Position numbers and translations under genes: made by a program. Shown one piece after another: positions 1 to 6,126 of a stretch of 14,085 nucleotides of DNA. This stretch comes from DATGIQ01 sp035295665. Its GTDB lineage: Bacteria > Planctomycetota > Planctomycetia > Gemmatales > Gemmataceae. Within the stretch, counting starts at the first letter, position 1; each line of letters opens with the position of its first letter. Where the stretch lies: contig DATGIQ010000419.1 of the NCBI GenBank assembly GCA_035295665.1, forward strand, positions 1 to 14,085, written 5' to 3'. Under the pieces are notes generated by a model. The model was given only the letters and a program-made list of their open reading frames with translations, did no database searches and was not told where the DNA came from.

Positions 1-1917
1 CCTCGCCGACAACCGCACCACCACTCGAAACCCGCGGTGGGGCTGGCGAGACTCGGGCTCGTTGGGGTTGCGGCTGGCTGCCCGGCAGAGGCCGGCCGCG
101 GCGTACCAGGGCCCGCCGCGCATGACGCGGCTTCGGCCATCTTTAGGACCTACAGGGTCGTGTTTCTCGCTATTCTGGTAATAATCCTTGTCGTACCAAT
201 CCTTGCACCACTGATTCACGTTGCCGTGCATGTCAAATAATCCCCAGGCATTCGCTGCATAACTGCCAACTTTCGTCGATCGTCCGAGGAACGGCCCTTT
301 GGCCGCCCCGCCGTAGGGAGACTTGCCGTTGAAATTTGCTTGTATCGACGACAATGAGTTCCCGTAATAGAATTCCGTGTTCGTTCCGGCACGGCAGGCA
401 AATTCCCATTCCGCCTCCGTGGGGAGGTCTATCACCCAGCCCTTCTCCTTCACAGCCGGCAGCAAAGAAACCATTCGGCAAAAATCCATCGCATCGTCCC
501 AGCTTACGCTCTCTACAGGGAAATCGTCAGTGGCATGTCCGGCAACTTTGTCTTTAAGTCTTCCTCTCGGCGAAAACATGCTGGGATTCGTGCCCATCAC
601 TTGCCGGTACTGGGCCTGCGTCACCAGGTACACTCCCATGCAATACGCTTTCGTGATCGACACTTCGTGCTGCAATTCATCGTCGCGTCGTTCCAACTCA
701 TTGGGCGACGATCCCATCAAGAACTTGCCTGGCTCGATGCGCGCCAACTTCATCTTGATCCCGTCGCCCAGGTCCAATTCCAGCGTCTTGGGCAAGGGTG
801 CGATCTCGCGGGCTGCAACGCCTTCTTGAATAGGGTTTCTTAGAAAGAACGCAATACTTTGCTTCGTGGCCGGAAGCACCATCGTCGTGTGATTGCCCTC
901 GATTTGCAGTGCTTCGACATCCAATCCTTGCCCTTTCGCCAACGCGGCAGTACGCATGCTCATCAAGTGAAAAGTGATCTCTTTCGTTCCAGAATAGATG
1001 CGCAGCGGGCACTTGAAACTGGTGGCGTAGGCCATGGGAGATCGGAGTTGCAACTCCCGAGGATCACCCTTATCGAAGGGTAATCCCGTTGTTTCCCTGA
1101 AGCCGCCTATCTGGTCCGGACAGGCCGAAAAAGCGGCCGCGGCACGGAAGCGCTTGGAAGCCATGACGGCCAGAAGTGTCATGGTTCCGCCCACGCTATG
1201 GCCCGCGACGTACATACGGTCGGGGTCGACAAAGGGCTGCTTGCCCAGATACTCGGCCGCGGCCAGCACGTCGTCCACTTCATCGTAGAAATACGTGAAA
1301 GACCCGGGCTGCCCGTTCTCTCCGCGCAGGGTCGGAGCCAGCACGACGAAACCGGCATCGCGGTAGGGTTTGGTTACGTCCCAGTCGTCGGGGAAGTCGA
1401 ACGCGAATCCGCCATGCAACCAGAGGACGGCCGGGTGCTTGCGGGTCTGGTCCGCCGGACGATGCAGCCAGGCTTTGAGGCGCAAATCACCTGAAGGGTA
1501 CTCGACCTCGGTCGCTCCCGCTGAAGGCTTGGTTGGCGACCATTCTTGAGGGGACGGGCCTTTGCGCACGAGTTTGGTCCGAAACTGGCTCCGCGCCTGG
1601 GCATAATCCTGATGAACCCCCACTTCCGGAGCGAAGGTCAAGTGACTCAGGATCGCATTAATCTGACGCCGCTGCTCGATCAGCTCAACGTTCTGCCTTT
1701 CCAAGAGTTGCTGGATCGCCTCTAGCTTTGTGGTGATCTCTTTGGATCGATCGTCTTGTCCGGCCTGGGCAGTGTTCCCGTGCTTTGCCCCGGCAGAGGG
1801 GATGGGGGTCTCCCCCGCCGAACTCGTCAGCAGCGGCAAGAGCAGGATCGCGAGACCCAGGACAGTCAGGAACCCTGCGATAACTACGTTTCGGGATGTC
1901 ATTCCGCGCTTTGTCAT
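1..1917 (-). CDS. Secreted alpha/beta-hydrolase fused to a C-terminal SUMF1/FGE-like domain (3' end cut by window edge)
   Basis: The frame is open from ATG 1917 to the window edge (639 residues). A good Shine-Dalgarno GGAGG (1924-1928) lies 6 nt before this ATG. Residues about 8-38 form a hydrophobic signal peptide or anchor ending near SSAGE. A charged, helix-prone stretch follows (about 40-130). An alpha/beta-hydrolase of the prolyl-oligopeptidase/dienelactone-hydrolase type spans about 145-370: oxyanion strand LHGG (167-170), nucleophile elbow GHSVGG with Ser241, and a likely catalytic His343 in EGNHT. The usual acid position reads GTKE (310-313), so Glu313 would replace Asp or the acid lies elsewhere. 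A SUMF1/FGE-type domain runs from about 380 to the edge, with typical blocks TEAEWEFACRAG (500-511), GLFDMHGNV (559-567), RGGPWY (600-605) and GFRVV at the end. The Cys pair of true formylglycine-generating enzymes is absent (Cys611 is the common structural one). The protein is probably exported; its substrate is unknown. Domain calls are firm, the combined function is not. Confidence 0.92.
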   Translation of the reverse strand, partial: MTKRGMTSRNVVIAGFLTVLGLAILLLPLLTSSAGETPIPSAGAKHGNTAQAGQDDRSKEITTKLEAIQQLLERQNVELIEQRRQINAILSHLTFAPEVGVHQDYAQARSQFRTKLVRKGPSPQEWSPTKPSAGATEVEYPSGDLRLKAWLHRPADQTRKHPAVLWLHGGFAFDFPDDWDVTKPYRDAGFVVLAPTLRGENGQPGSFTYFYDEVDDVLAAAEYLGKQPFVDPDRMYVAGHSVGGTMTLLAVMASKRFRAAAAFSACPDQIGGFRETTGLPFDKGDPRELQLRSPMAYATSFKCPLRIYSGTKEITFHLMSMRTAALAKGQGLDVEALQIEGNHTTMVLPATKQSIAFFLRNPIQEGVAAREIAPLPKTLELDLGDGIKMKLARIEPGKFLMGSSPNELERRDDELQHEVSITKAYCMGVYLVTQAQYRQVMGTNPSMFSPRGRLKDKVAGHATDDFPVESVSWDDAMDFCRMVSLLPAVKEKGWVIDLPTEAEWEFACRAGTNTEFYYGNSLSSIQANFNGKSPYGGAAKGPFLGRSTKVGSYAANAWGLFDMHGNVNQWCKDWYDKDYYQNSEKHDPVGPKDGRSRVMRGGPWYAAAGLCRAASRNPNEPESRQPHRGFRVVVRLSAR

Positions 1918-1923
1918 GTTCAA

Positions 1924-1928
1924 CCTCC
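1924..1928 (-). promoter_or_regulatory. Ribosome binding site of the hydrolase-FGE gene
   Basis: GGAGG on the minus strand with 6 nt to ATG 1917. It favours this ATG over the in-frame ATG at 1902, five codons further in. Confidence 0.7.
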
Positions 1929-1998
1929 GTCGCAACAGGTCGAGTGATGGGAGCCCGCTGGCAATAAACCAACCAAAGGAGTGTACAAGCCGGTGGGA

Positions 1999-2017
1999 AT
2001 TGTCTCTTGTAGACAAT
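1999..2017. promoter_or_regulatory. 19-bp inverted repeat between araC-family gene and hydrolase gene (operator candidate)
   Basis: Perfect 7-bp arms ATTGTCT (1999-2005) and AGACAAT (2011-2017) are separated by 5 bp. The repeat sits 82 bp upstream of the hydrolase start and 20 bp after the stop of the AraC-type regulator. No T-tract follows on either strand, so a dyad operator fits better than an intrinsic terminator. AraC proteins usually bind direct rather than inverted repeats, so the binder could be another regulator. Confidence 0.4.
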
Positions 2018-2036
2018 GAACGTGCCTGGTACGCCA

Positions 2037-2933
2037 TTAGCGCGAGCGGACCTGTAGCCGGAATGCGCCGGGTGTCATGCCTGTGCAACGCTTGAAGGCC
2101 TTCGTGAAGTGACTCTGATCCACAAAGCCGGCTGCGAGAGCGATTCCGACAAGCGACTGTTGGGAGGTCAACAGTTGGCGCGCCGCAAAGTCCACTCGCA
2201 AGCTGCGGACATAGTCGCCTGGTGTACAGCCGAAATAGCGTCGGAATGCCCGGCAGAGATGGACGGGATGAATATCGACTGCGCCCGCGATCTCGTCGAG
2301 AATCAGCTTCCCTGTGAAGCGATCGTGGACCAGCTCGCGGGCCTTGATCAGCCAGTGCGGCGGTTTACGCTCCAGGCGGTCATCCCGGCTGCGTGAGACT
2401 GCAGCCAAGATCTCCAGCGTTAGTCCCTCCATCGCCAACGGAGACGCCTCGTCCATGCCCTGGAATTCCCGGTACAGGCGGGTAGCAAGCCAGATGGGGT
2501 CGGCAGATCGGAAGTCAGTTGGATGATCGGGGAGTCGTATCTGCTGACGAGCACGCTCCAATCTGGGGTGACCAATCTCGATACTGAAGCAGCGTCCACC
2601 CTTACGCTGCCAGTAATCCTCGTGAGTACCTTCCACGGGATGGAAAACCAGAGTCAACGTGTCGACGGCCCGAACCCTCTGCTCATAGACTTCGGTACAA
2701 GCGCCTTCCAAGACGAGATAGAAATAGGGCCGAACGTGCCTATGCGGGGGAATTCGTAATCCAGGCGAGTAGGTGGACTCGACGAAGGTCAGTTCGCCGA
2801 GGTCGCAGCGTCGATGGATCTGCCCATAAAACGATCCAGGGGGGAGCACTGCGACCATGATTGCCGTCCAACCAGCAGGACTTATCAAAGGCCATGCTTT
2901 TCCACCTCGCGGCATGATGGCGCCGGCCTGCAC
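2037..2933 (-). CDS. AraC/XylS-family transcriptional regulator with N-terminal cupin-like domain
   Basis: The frame encodes 298 residues, normal for the family. Residues about 45-120 look like the AraC-type cupin sensor, with a His-rich strand PPHRHVRPYFYLVLEG (62-77). Residues about 195-296 form the double helix-turn-helix DNA-binding domain: first HTH around ILDEIAGAVDIHPVHLCRAFRRYFG (211-235) and second around LVGIALAAGFVDQSHFTKAFKRCTGMTPGAFR (261-292), ending in the family signature FxxxFKRxxGxTPxxFR. The first codon at 2933 is GTG; alternatives are ATG 2915 (residue 7) and ATG 2858 (residue 26). None has a strong Shine-Dalgarno. A promoter-like sequence just upstream (2957-2985) would give a 5' leader of roughly 17 nt to the GTG. 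It probably senses a small ligand and acts on itself or on the co-directional hydrolase gene 119 nt downstream. The target and ligand are not visible from sequence. Confidence 0.93.
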   Translation of the reverse strand: MQAGAIMPRGGKAWPLISPAGWTAIMVAVLPPGSFYGQIHRRCDLGELTFVESTYSPGLRIPPHRHVRPYFYLVLEGACTEVYEQRVRAVDTLTLVFHPVEGTHEDYWQRKGGRCFSIEIGHPRLERARQQIRLPDHPTDFRSADPIWLATRLYREFQGMDEASPLAMEGLTLEILAAVSRSRDDRLERKPPHWLIKARELVHDRFTGKLILDEIAGAVDIHPVHLCRAFRRYFGCTPGDYVRSLRVDFAARQLLTSQQSLVGIALAAGFVDQSHFTKAFKRCTGMTPGAFRLQVRSR

Positions 2934-2956
2934 ATCCGATATCCAGCCTTACCGGC

Positions 2957-2985
2957 ATTCTCTTCCCCAAGGCAACGCCCGTCAA
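2957..2985 (-). promoter_or_regulatory. Sigma70-like promoter candidate for the AraC-family gene
   Basis: On the minus strand TTGACG (2980-2985, 5/6 to consensus) and GAGAAT (2957-2962, 4/6) are separated by exactly 17 bp. The expected transcription start is near 2950, just upstream of the GTG at 2933. This is found by eye and untested; planctomycete promoters are often degenerate. Confidence 0.45.
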
Positions 2986-3116
2986 GTAAAGAGACAGCTC
3001 CTGGCTACTTTCCGTGGCAGTGGATGGCTGAGCTGCTTGCTGGAGCGCGGTGTCGGTCGAAGTGCACAGATACGGCTCCAGCATGCTTCAGCCCGCCGCA
3101 GACGGTGCCCGTGCTT
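2986..3116. other. Intergenic stretch without recognisable gene
   Basis: No reading frame here with family-like sequence on either strand. It lies between the promoter candidate of the AraC-type gene and the stop codon of the recombinase fragment. Together with that fragment and the region up to 3469 it makes a gene-poor gap of about 530 bp. Confidence 0.5.
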
Positions 3117-3401
3117 TCAGCTGCCACGGTCCTTTGTCCGCGCCACGCGGATCTGGATCCGCCGCGCTGCTACTTCGCCGTCTTCCTCTTTCCGGACGAA
3201 ATACAGCTCGGTCGTGCGGATGTCGCTGTGCCCGGCAAATTCCCGCACCTCGTGCATCTGGGCCCCGTTGCGGATGGCATCGTTGATGGCGGTCTTGCGG
3301 AGCGAGTGGATGCCGATGCCGCGCTGGCCGAGCCGGTGGGGATCGATGCCCGCCGCCTGGCAGTATTTCTTCACCAGCCGCCACGGCGTCTTGCGGTCCA
3401 G
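3117..3401 (-). pseudogene. C-terminal fragment of a tyrosine recombinase (phage-type integrase)
   Basis: About 85 residues match the last part of the catalytic domain of tyrosine recombinases: RLVKKYCQAAGIDPHRL, then HSLRKTA with the H-x-x-R pair, AGHSDIRTTELYF with the second His (AGH) and the nucleophilic Tyr, and a tail rich in Ala/Arg. The frame can be read back to an ATG at 3506, but upstream of about 3401 the sequence no longer resembles an integrase. The N-terminal arm-binding and core-binding domains, the first catalytic Arg and the catalytic Lys are missing. It should be non-functional as a recombinase. It is a remnant of a lost mobile or integrated element and sits beside two small opposite-strand frames. 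The end is a TGA at 3117-3119. Confidence 0.8.
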
Positions 3402-3469
3402 GTGCCACGGTGAAGGGCATCGACTTCGAAGCCTAGACTCGGTACGCTGGACGGAACGAGGAAACAGCC

Positions 3470-3817
3470 ATGCCAGCAAATTCTGCCGAGCGAAGCGCTT
3501 CATCACTCAAAGGGGATCTTGCCTCGCGTCCCCAGGACCTGCCTCACGGACTCATCTTGCCGCCCGAGGCAGTGCGAGAGATGGTCGAGCAGGAGCAAGT
3601 CAAGCATTCACCCGACGTTTTCGCCGCTGCCCAGGAGCGGCTGATGAACGAGTGGACCATCGGTCATTATTTCGACGGACTCTGCTTGGAGGTGATTTAC
3701 CGCCCCACCTCTCAAGGCCCCGAAGCGCTGGCCGTGGGGTCCGACGAGGTGTTCGCCTTCAAGGAAAAGACGCCGCTGGACGAGCTCCGCAAGCTGGAGA
3801 CGTTTCTCGGGTATTGA
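3470..3817 (+). CDS. Small hypothetical protein (115 residues)
   Basis: This is one of the only two plausible plus-strand genes in the window. ATG 3470 has a good Shine-Dalgarno GAGGAA (3458-3463) at 6 nt. The protein is soluble with no signal peptide or membrane segment. Residues 1-25 are Ser/Ala-rich and probably disordered. The rest looks folded, mixed helix and strand, with many acidic residues and a motif NEWTIGHYFDGLCLEVIYRP (60-79), ending FKEKTPLDELRKLETFLGY. I do not recognise the family. It is followed after 1 nt by the GTG of a second short frame, so the two were probably translated as a coupled pair. A weak -10-like TAGACT lies at 3434-3439 without a convincing -35. The neighbouring integrase fragment suggests this pair may have arrived with a mobile element. 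Confidence 0.65.
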   Translation: MPANSAERSASSLKGDLASRPQDLPHGLILPPEAVREMVEQEQVKHSPDVFAAAQERLMNEWTIGHYFDGLCLEVIYRPTSQGPEALAVGSDEVFAFKEKTPLDELRKLETFLGY

Positions 3818-3999
3818 TGTGCCAGTCCGACTCGAGATTCCGATCAGCTATCAGCTTCTTTACGCCACAGGCGACGCCAAACTCTGGGCGGATCTTAGTC
3901 TGCTGCTCGAGGACGGGCTGGGTAACTGGCACGTGGAGACATTCCGTGTCGACACGGCCACCGAGATTACGACCTTCCCTGCCCCCGGGGTTGAAAGAA

Positions 4000-4056
4000 C
4001 TGCCGCGGGTTCCCGCGGCCGAACTCGGGTTGGTTACTGCTGCCGCGGGTTCCCGC
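4000..4056. repeat. 17-bp direct repeat spaced 40 bp, at the end of two convergent genes
   Basis: CTGCCGCGGGTTCCCGC occurs at 4000-4016 and again, identical, at 4040-4056. The right copy encodes the last residues (GGNPRQQ) of the prenyltransferase-repeat protein. The left copy lies just beyond its stop codon and inside the degenerate tail of the plus-strand frame. A partial duplication of the gene end, or slippage at the hairpin, would explain this. Confidence 0.8.
4002..4019 (-). terminator. GC-rich hairpin downstream of the prenyltransferase-repeat gene (possible terminator)
   Basis: Arms GCCGCGGG (4002-4009) and CCCGCGGC (4012-4019) form a stem of 7 bp with a GAAC tetraloop in the minus-strand transcript, starting 15 nt after the TAA at 4034-4036. 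Only a weak U-rich stretch (AGUUCUUUC) follows, so termination strength is uncertain. It may serve both convergent genes. Confidence 0.45.
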
Positions 4057-6013
4057 CCTGATTCTTCCACCACTCCTTCCATTTCATCACGGCTTCAGTC
4101 CGGTCGGTTGCGCTGGCATTGACCGCCGGTCCGAAATCTTTGCCGGCAAGTTCTTTCAGCGCTGCGTGAGCCGCATAGGACACGGAGCGCTGCGGATCCT
4201 CCAGTCGAGCAATCAAGTCGGGGATAAAAGATTTATCCTCTTTCATCGCGCAGGCCAGCGCCGCAGCCCGGCGAATTTCCGGACTTTCCTCCTGGAGCTT
4301 TTCACGCAAGGTCGAAGCGGTCATCCGGCTCAGTCGCTCGGCCAAGGCATCACGAGCCTTGAGCATATTCGGCCCTTTGAGATGCGTGATGGCCTGGGCC
4401 AAGGCATCGCTGTACGCAACCCCTTTTCGCTCCTTCAGGATCTCCAGGATCGCCTCCTGCTTATCGGGGGGTGCTTGAATCAAGCGCTTGGCCAGCTCGG
4501 CAGCTTCTTTTTCTTCGCTGCTTGGCGGCGTCGCCGGCACGGGTTTGACTTCCGCTGTGGCCGCCTTCCGCAGCGGTTGCCCGCGTTCCACCGTCTTCGT
4601 CTCCCCCTCTCCCCCTCTTCTCTTCTCCTTATCTGCTGGCTTGGCGTGACCCAGCGTTTCCTCGGCCGGCTTCGGCCCATTGGACAGCAACGCCTCGCCA
4701 CCGATCCCGCCCGCCCTCAGCTTGACGTCACCGGGATCTTGTACCTTGCCGGCCAGCGTGGCGGTCAGGTCACGGGCCACGTTGGCGCGCCGCAGGAACA
4801 GCAATGCGAAACAGGTGTCAATCCCGTCGGCGTACTTTCCATGCCAGCTGCCGTCCTCGTTTTGGTGATCGAGCAAAATCTGGGAGCCCCAGGCATACCA
4901 GTCTTTCTTGCCGATCGTCTTCAGACCATAAATCATGCCCACCCGCTCCAGCGACCAAAAGAAGTAGTAGTCGGGCGGGGCTCCCGCGGCTGCCTTTCCT
5001 CGCTTCCGGGCCGTGGGAAACCGGGCATGGCCAATTTGATTCCCCAAATACAAGAGACCCGAACGCACGGCGAATTCCTTCCCGAAATTACTGTTCGAGT
5101 GCGGCTGATTGGCGAACGGGTCGTTGAAGCCACCGCGGCGATCGGTTCGCATCACGGATTGGCTGGCGGTGCCATGAGCCACGGCCAACGCCAACAGACC
5201 GGCGCAGGTCATTGCCGGCGTGCCAGAGCCGGCACGGCCCGGCGAGGTCGCCGACATATAATGCCAGCTACCATCCGGAGCCTGGCTCAAGCGAAACCGG
5301 CCGGCCAGCCGGATCATCGCGCGTTCCACAGGAATACCATGCCGGCGCGCCACCCACAGCCCGAGGGCAGCAAACTGGGTGTTCGAGTTATCAGCCGGGT
5401 GGCGATCGCCCCCGAGGGCCATGCTATTGTTTAGCCGTGCAATTTGATCCTTGATTTCCTTGGGCAGCTCGGCATTCGGCCGGATCTCGGTCTTAGGGGC
5501 AGTGGGACGGTTACGTCGCCCGACGAGCTCATTCCGCTGCGGCTTGAGATTCGACAGGCGGCGTTGCTCATTCTCGTCCAGCGACGGACAGTGATATGTC
5601 CAGCCGCCCTGATCGTTCTGCCCTCCCAGGAGGCGAACTCCCATTGATTGGATCAGTTGTTCGTCCCCCGTATCTCCCAGGCGATCCAGAAACATGATCA
5701 TGAGGGAGAGAGAATAGGTGTGCGTGCACGAGATGCTGGCATTGCGGACGAGATTAGCGGTCCGTTCCACGGCCGGATCGTCCGCAGCCACGCCGCATTC
5801 GAGCAGGGTCAATCCGGCGAGCGCGGTGGCACCGATCTCCTCCTCGGCTTTGCCCTGATAGGGCCAGCCTCCATCGGCGCGCTGGATCGCCTTGAGAAAG
5901 GCGACACCTCGGTCCACTGCTTCCTGGACATCATCCGCGGGTCCGGCAGCGGCCACGGCCAAGAGGGCAGCAAGGCAAACGGTCAGTCCACCGGCTCTGG
6001 TTGCGTAACTCAT
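4034..6013 (-). CDS. Secreted prenyltransferase/squalene-oxidase-repeat protein with C-terminal HEAT-like repeats
   Basis: ATG 6013 is preceded by a purine-rich GGGGGA 8 nt upstream and starts a 659-residue protein. Residues 1-24 are a signal peptide (GGLTVCLAALLAVAAAG). The domain at about 28-410 is an alpha/alpha toroid with QW-like motifs: LKAIQRADGGWPY (40-52), LLGGQNDQGGWTY (128-140), RLSQAPDGSWHY (241-252) and ILLDHQNEDGSWHG (379-392). The DXDD acid motif of squalene-hopene cyclase is not present; the nearest match is ADGIDTC (395-401), so cyclase activity is not supported. Residues about 425-510 are a charged linker carrying a repeat-derived insert (DKEKRRGGEGE, 461-471). Residues about 510-625 are helical with HEAT-like units, clearest at SPEIRRAAALACAM and DPQRSVSYAAHAALKEL. 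It ends in a Trp/Lys-rich tail. The gene lies 113 nt after the RND gene and has a promoter candidate of its own. Substrate or partner unknown; a secreted scaffold is as likely as an enzyme. Confidence 0.88.
   Translation of the reverse strand: MSYATRAGGLTVCLAALLAVAAAGPADDVQEAVDRGVAFLKAIQRADGGWPYQGKAEEEIGATALAGLTLLECGVAADDPAVERTANLVRNASISCTHTYSLSLMIMFLDRLGDTGDEQLIQSMGVRLLGGQNDQGGWTYHCPSLDENEQRRLSNLKPQRNELVGRRNRPTAPKTEIRPNAELPKEIKDQIARLNNSMALGGDRHPADNSNTQFAALGLWVARRHGIPVERAMIRLAGRFRLSQAPDGSWHYMSATSPGRAGSGTPAMTCAGLLALAVAHGTASQSVMRTDRRGGFNDPFANQPHSNSNFGKEFAVRSGLLYLGNQIGHARFPTARKRGKAAAGAPPDYYFFWSLERVGMIYGLKTIGKKDWYAWGSQILLDHQNEDGSWHGKYADGIDTCFALLFLRRANVARDLTATLAGKVQDPGDVKLRAGGIGGEALLSNGPKPAEETLGHAKPADKEKRRGGEGETKTVERGQPLRKAATAEVKPVPATPPSSEEKEAAELAKRLIQAPPDKQEAILEILKERKGVAYSDALAQAITHLKGPNMLKARDALAERLSRMTASTLREKLQEESPEIRRAAALACAMKEDKSFIPDLIARLEDPQRSVSYAAHAALKELAGKDFGPAVNASATDRTEAVMKWKEWWKNQGGNPRQQ
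4601..4639. repeat. Pyrimidine-rich dispersed repeat, copy A (inside a coding linker)
   Basis: The plus strand reads as CT-only runs of CTCCCCCT type followed by CTTCTCCTTATCTGC. About 33 of 39 positions match copy B at 13045-13083. On the coding (minus) strand it yields DKEKRRGGEGE in the linker of the prenyltransferase-repeat protein. Confidence 0.75.
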
Positions 6014-6018
6014 CCGTT

Positions 6019-6089
6019 GATTCCCCCAAACAGGCGGCTGATAGGATGGGCGGTGCCTTTTTTGAGAATAGCCGCGGGCCGGGGGAATC
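6019..6089. repeat. 9-bp inverted repeat whose one arm contains the ribosome binding site
   Basis: GATTCCCCC (6019-6027) and GGGGGAATC (6081-6089) are exact reverse complements 53 bp apart. In a transcript reading through from the RND gene the upstream arm could pair with the purine-rich Shine-Dalgarno before ATG 6013. A transcript from the promoter at 6065-6093 would lack the upstream arm. Chance occurrence in a GC-rich gap cannot be excluded. Confidence 0.4.
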
Positions 6090-6093
6090 GCAA
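6065..6093 (-). promoter_or_regulatory. Sigma70-like promoter candidate for the prenyltransferase-repeat gene
   Basis: On the minus strand TTGCGA (6088-6093, 4/6) and TATTCT (6065-6070, 4/6) are separated by exactly 17 bp in the gap between the RND stop and ATG 6013. The leader would be about 45 nt. This suggests the gene can be transcribed apart from the pump genes. Confidence 0.4.
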
Positions 6094-6126
6094 GCAGTCT
6101 TCCAAACGGCTGAGCCTGCGTTCCGC

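Larger units (their letters stand above)
3819..4061 (+). pseudogene. Truncated small gene, resembling the N-terminal part of a retropepsin-like aspartic protease
   Basis: The GTG at 3819 follows the TGA of the preceding gene (3815-3817) with a 1-nt gap, which suggests translational coupling. The first ~55 residues look like a genuine protein: hydrophobic and acidic strands (LWADLSLLLEDGLGNWHVET), then FRVDTATEITTFPA. The block D-T-A-T-E-I-T-T-F-P-A resembles the catalytic D-T/S-G-A segment of retropepsin-like proteases, with Ala where Gly is usual. Family identification is from memory of the motif and is tentative. After about residue 56 the sequence turns Arg/Gly/Cys-rich, coincides with a hairpin and direct repeat, and runs 28 nt into the 3' end of the convergent gene. 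That indicates the true C-terminal half, including flap and dimer strands, has been lost. Confidence 0.5.

Noticed and set aside
1999..2017. Inverted repeat as an intrinsic terminator of the AraC-family gene
   Set aside because: The stem is only 7 bp and AT-containing, with no T-tract following on the minus strand.
3402..3506. N-terminal 35 residues of the recombinase frame
   Set aside because: They do not resemble recombinase core-binding or catalytic sequence, so they are treated as chance extension of the fragment.
2857..4122. 421-codon plus-strand frame across the integrase fragment and small genes
   Set aside because: It crosses the AraC start region, the recombinase fragment and both small genes in other frames and has Arg/Ser-rich shadow composition.
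4818..4836. ADGIDTC as the DXDD active-site motif of a squalene-hopene cyclase
   Set aside because: The second Asp-Asp pair is missing, so naming the protein a cyclase is not supported.
4166..5434. 422-codon plus-strand open frame opposite the prenyltransferase-repeat gene
   Set aside because: No recognisable features; the opposite strand has signal peptide, QW motifs and HEAT-like repeats.
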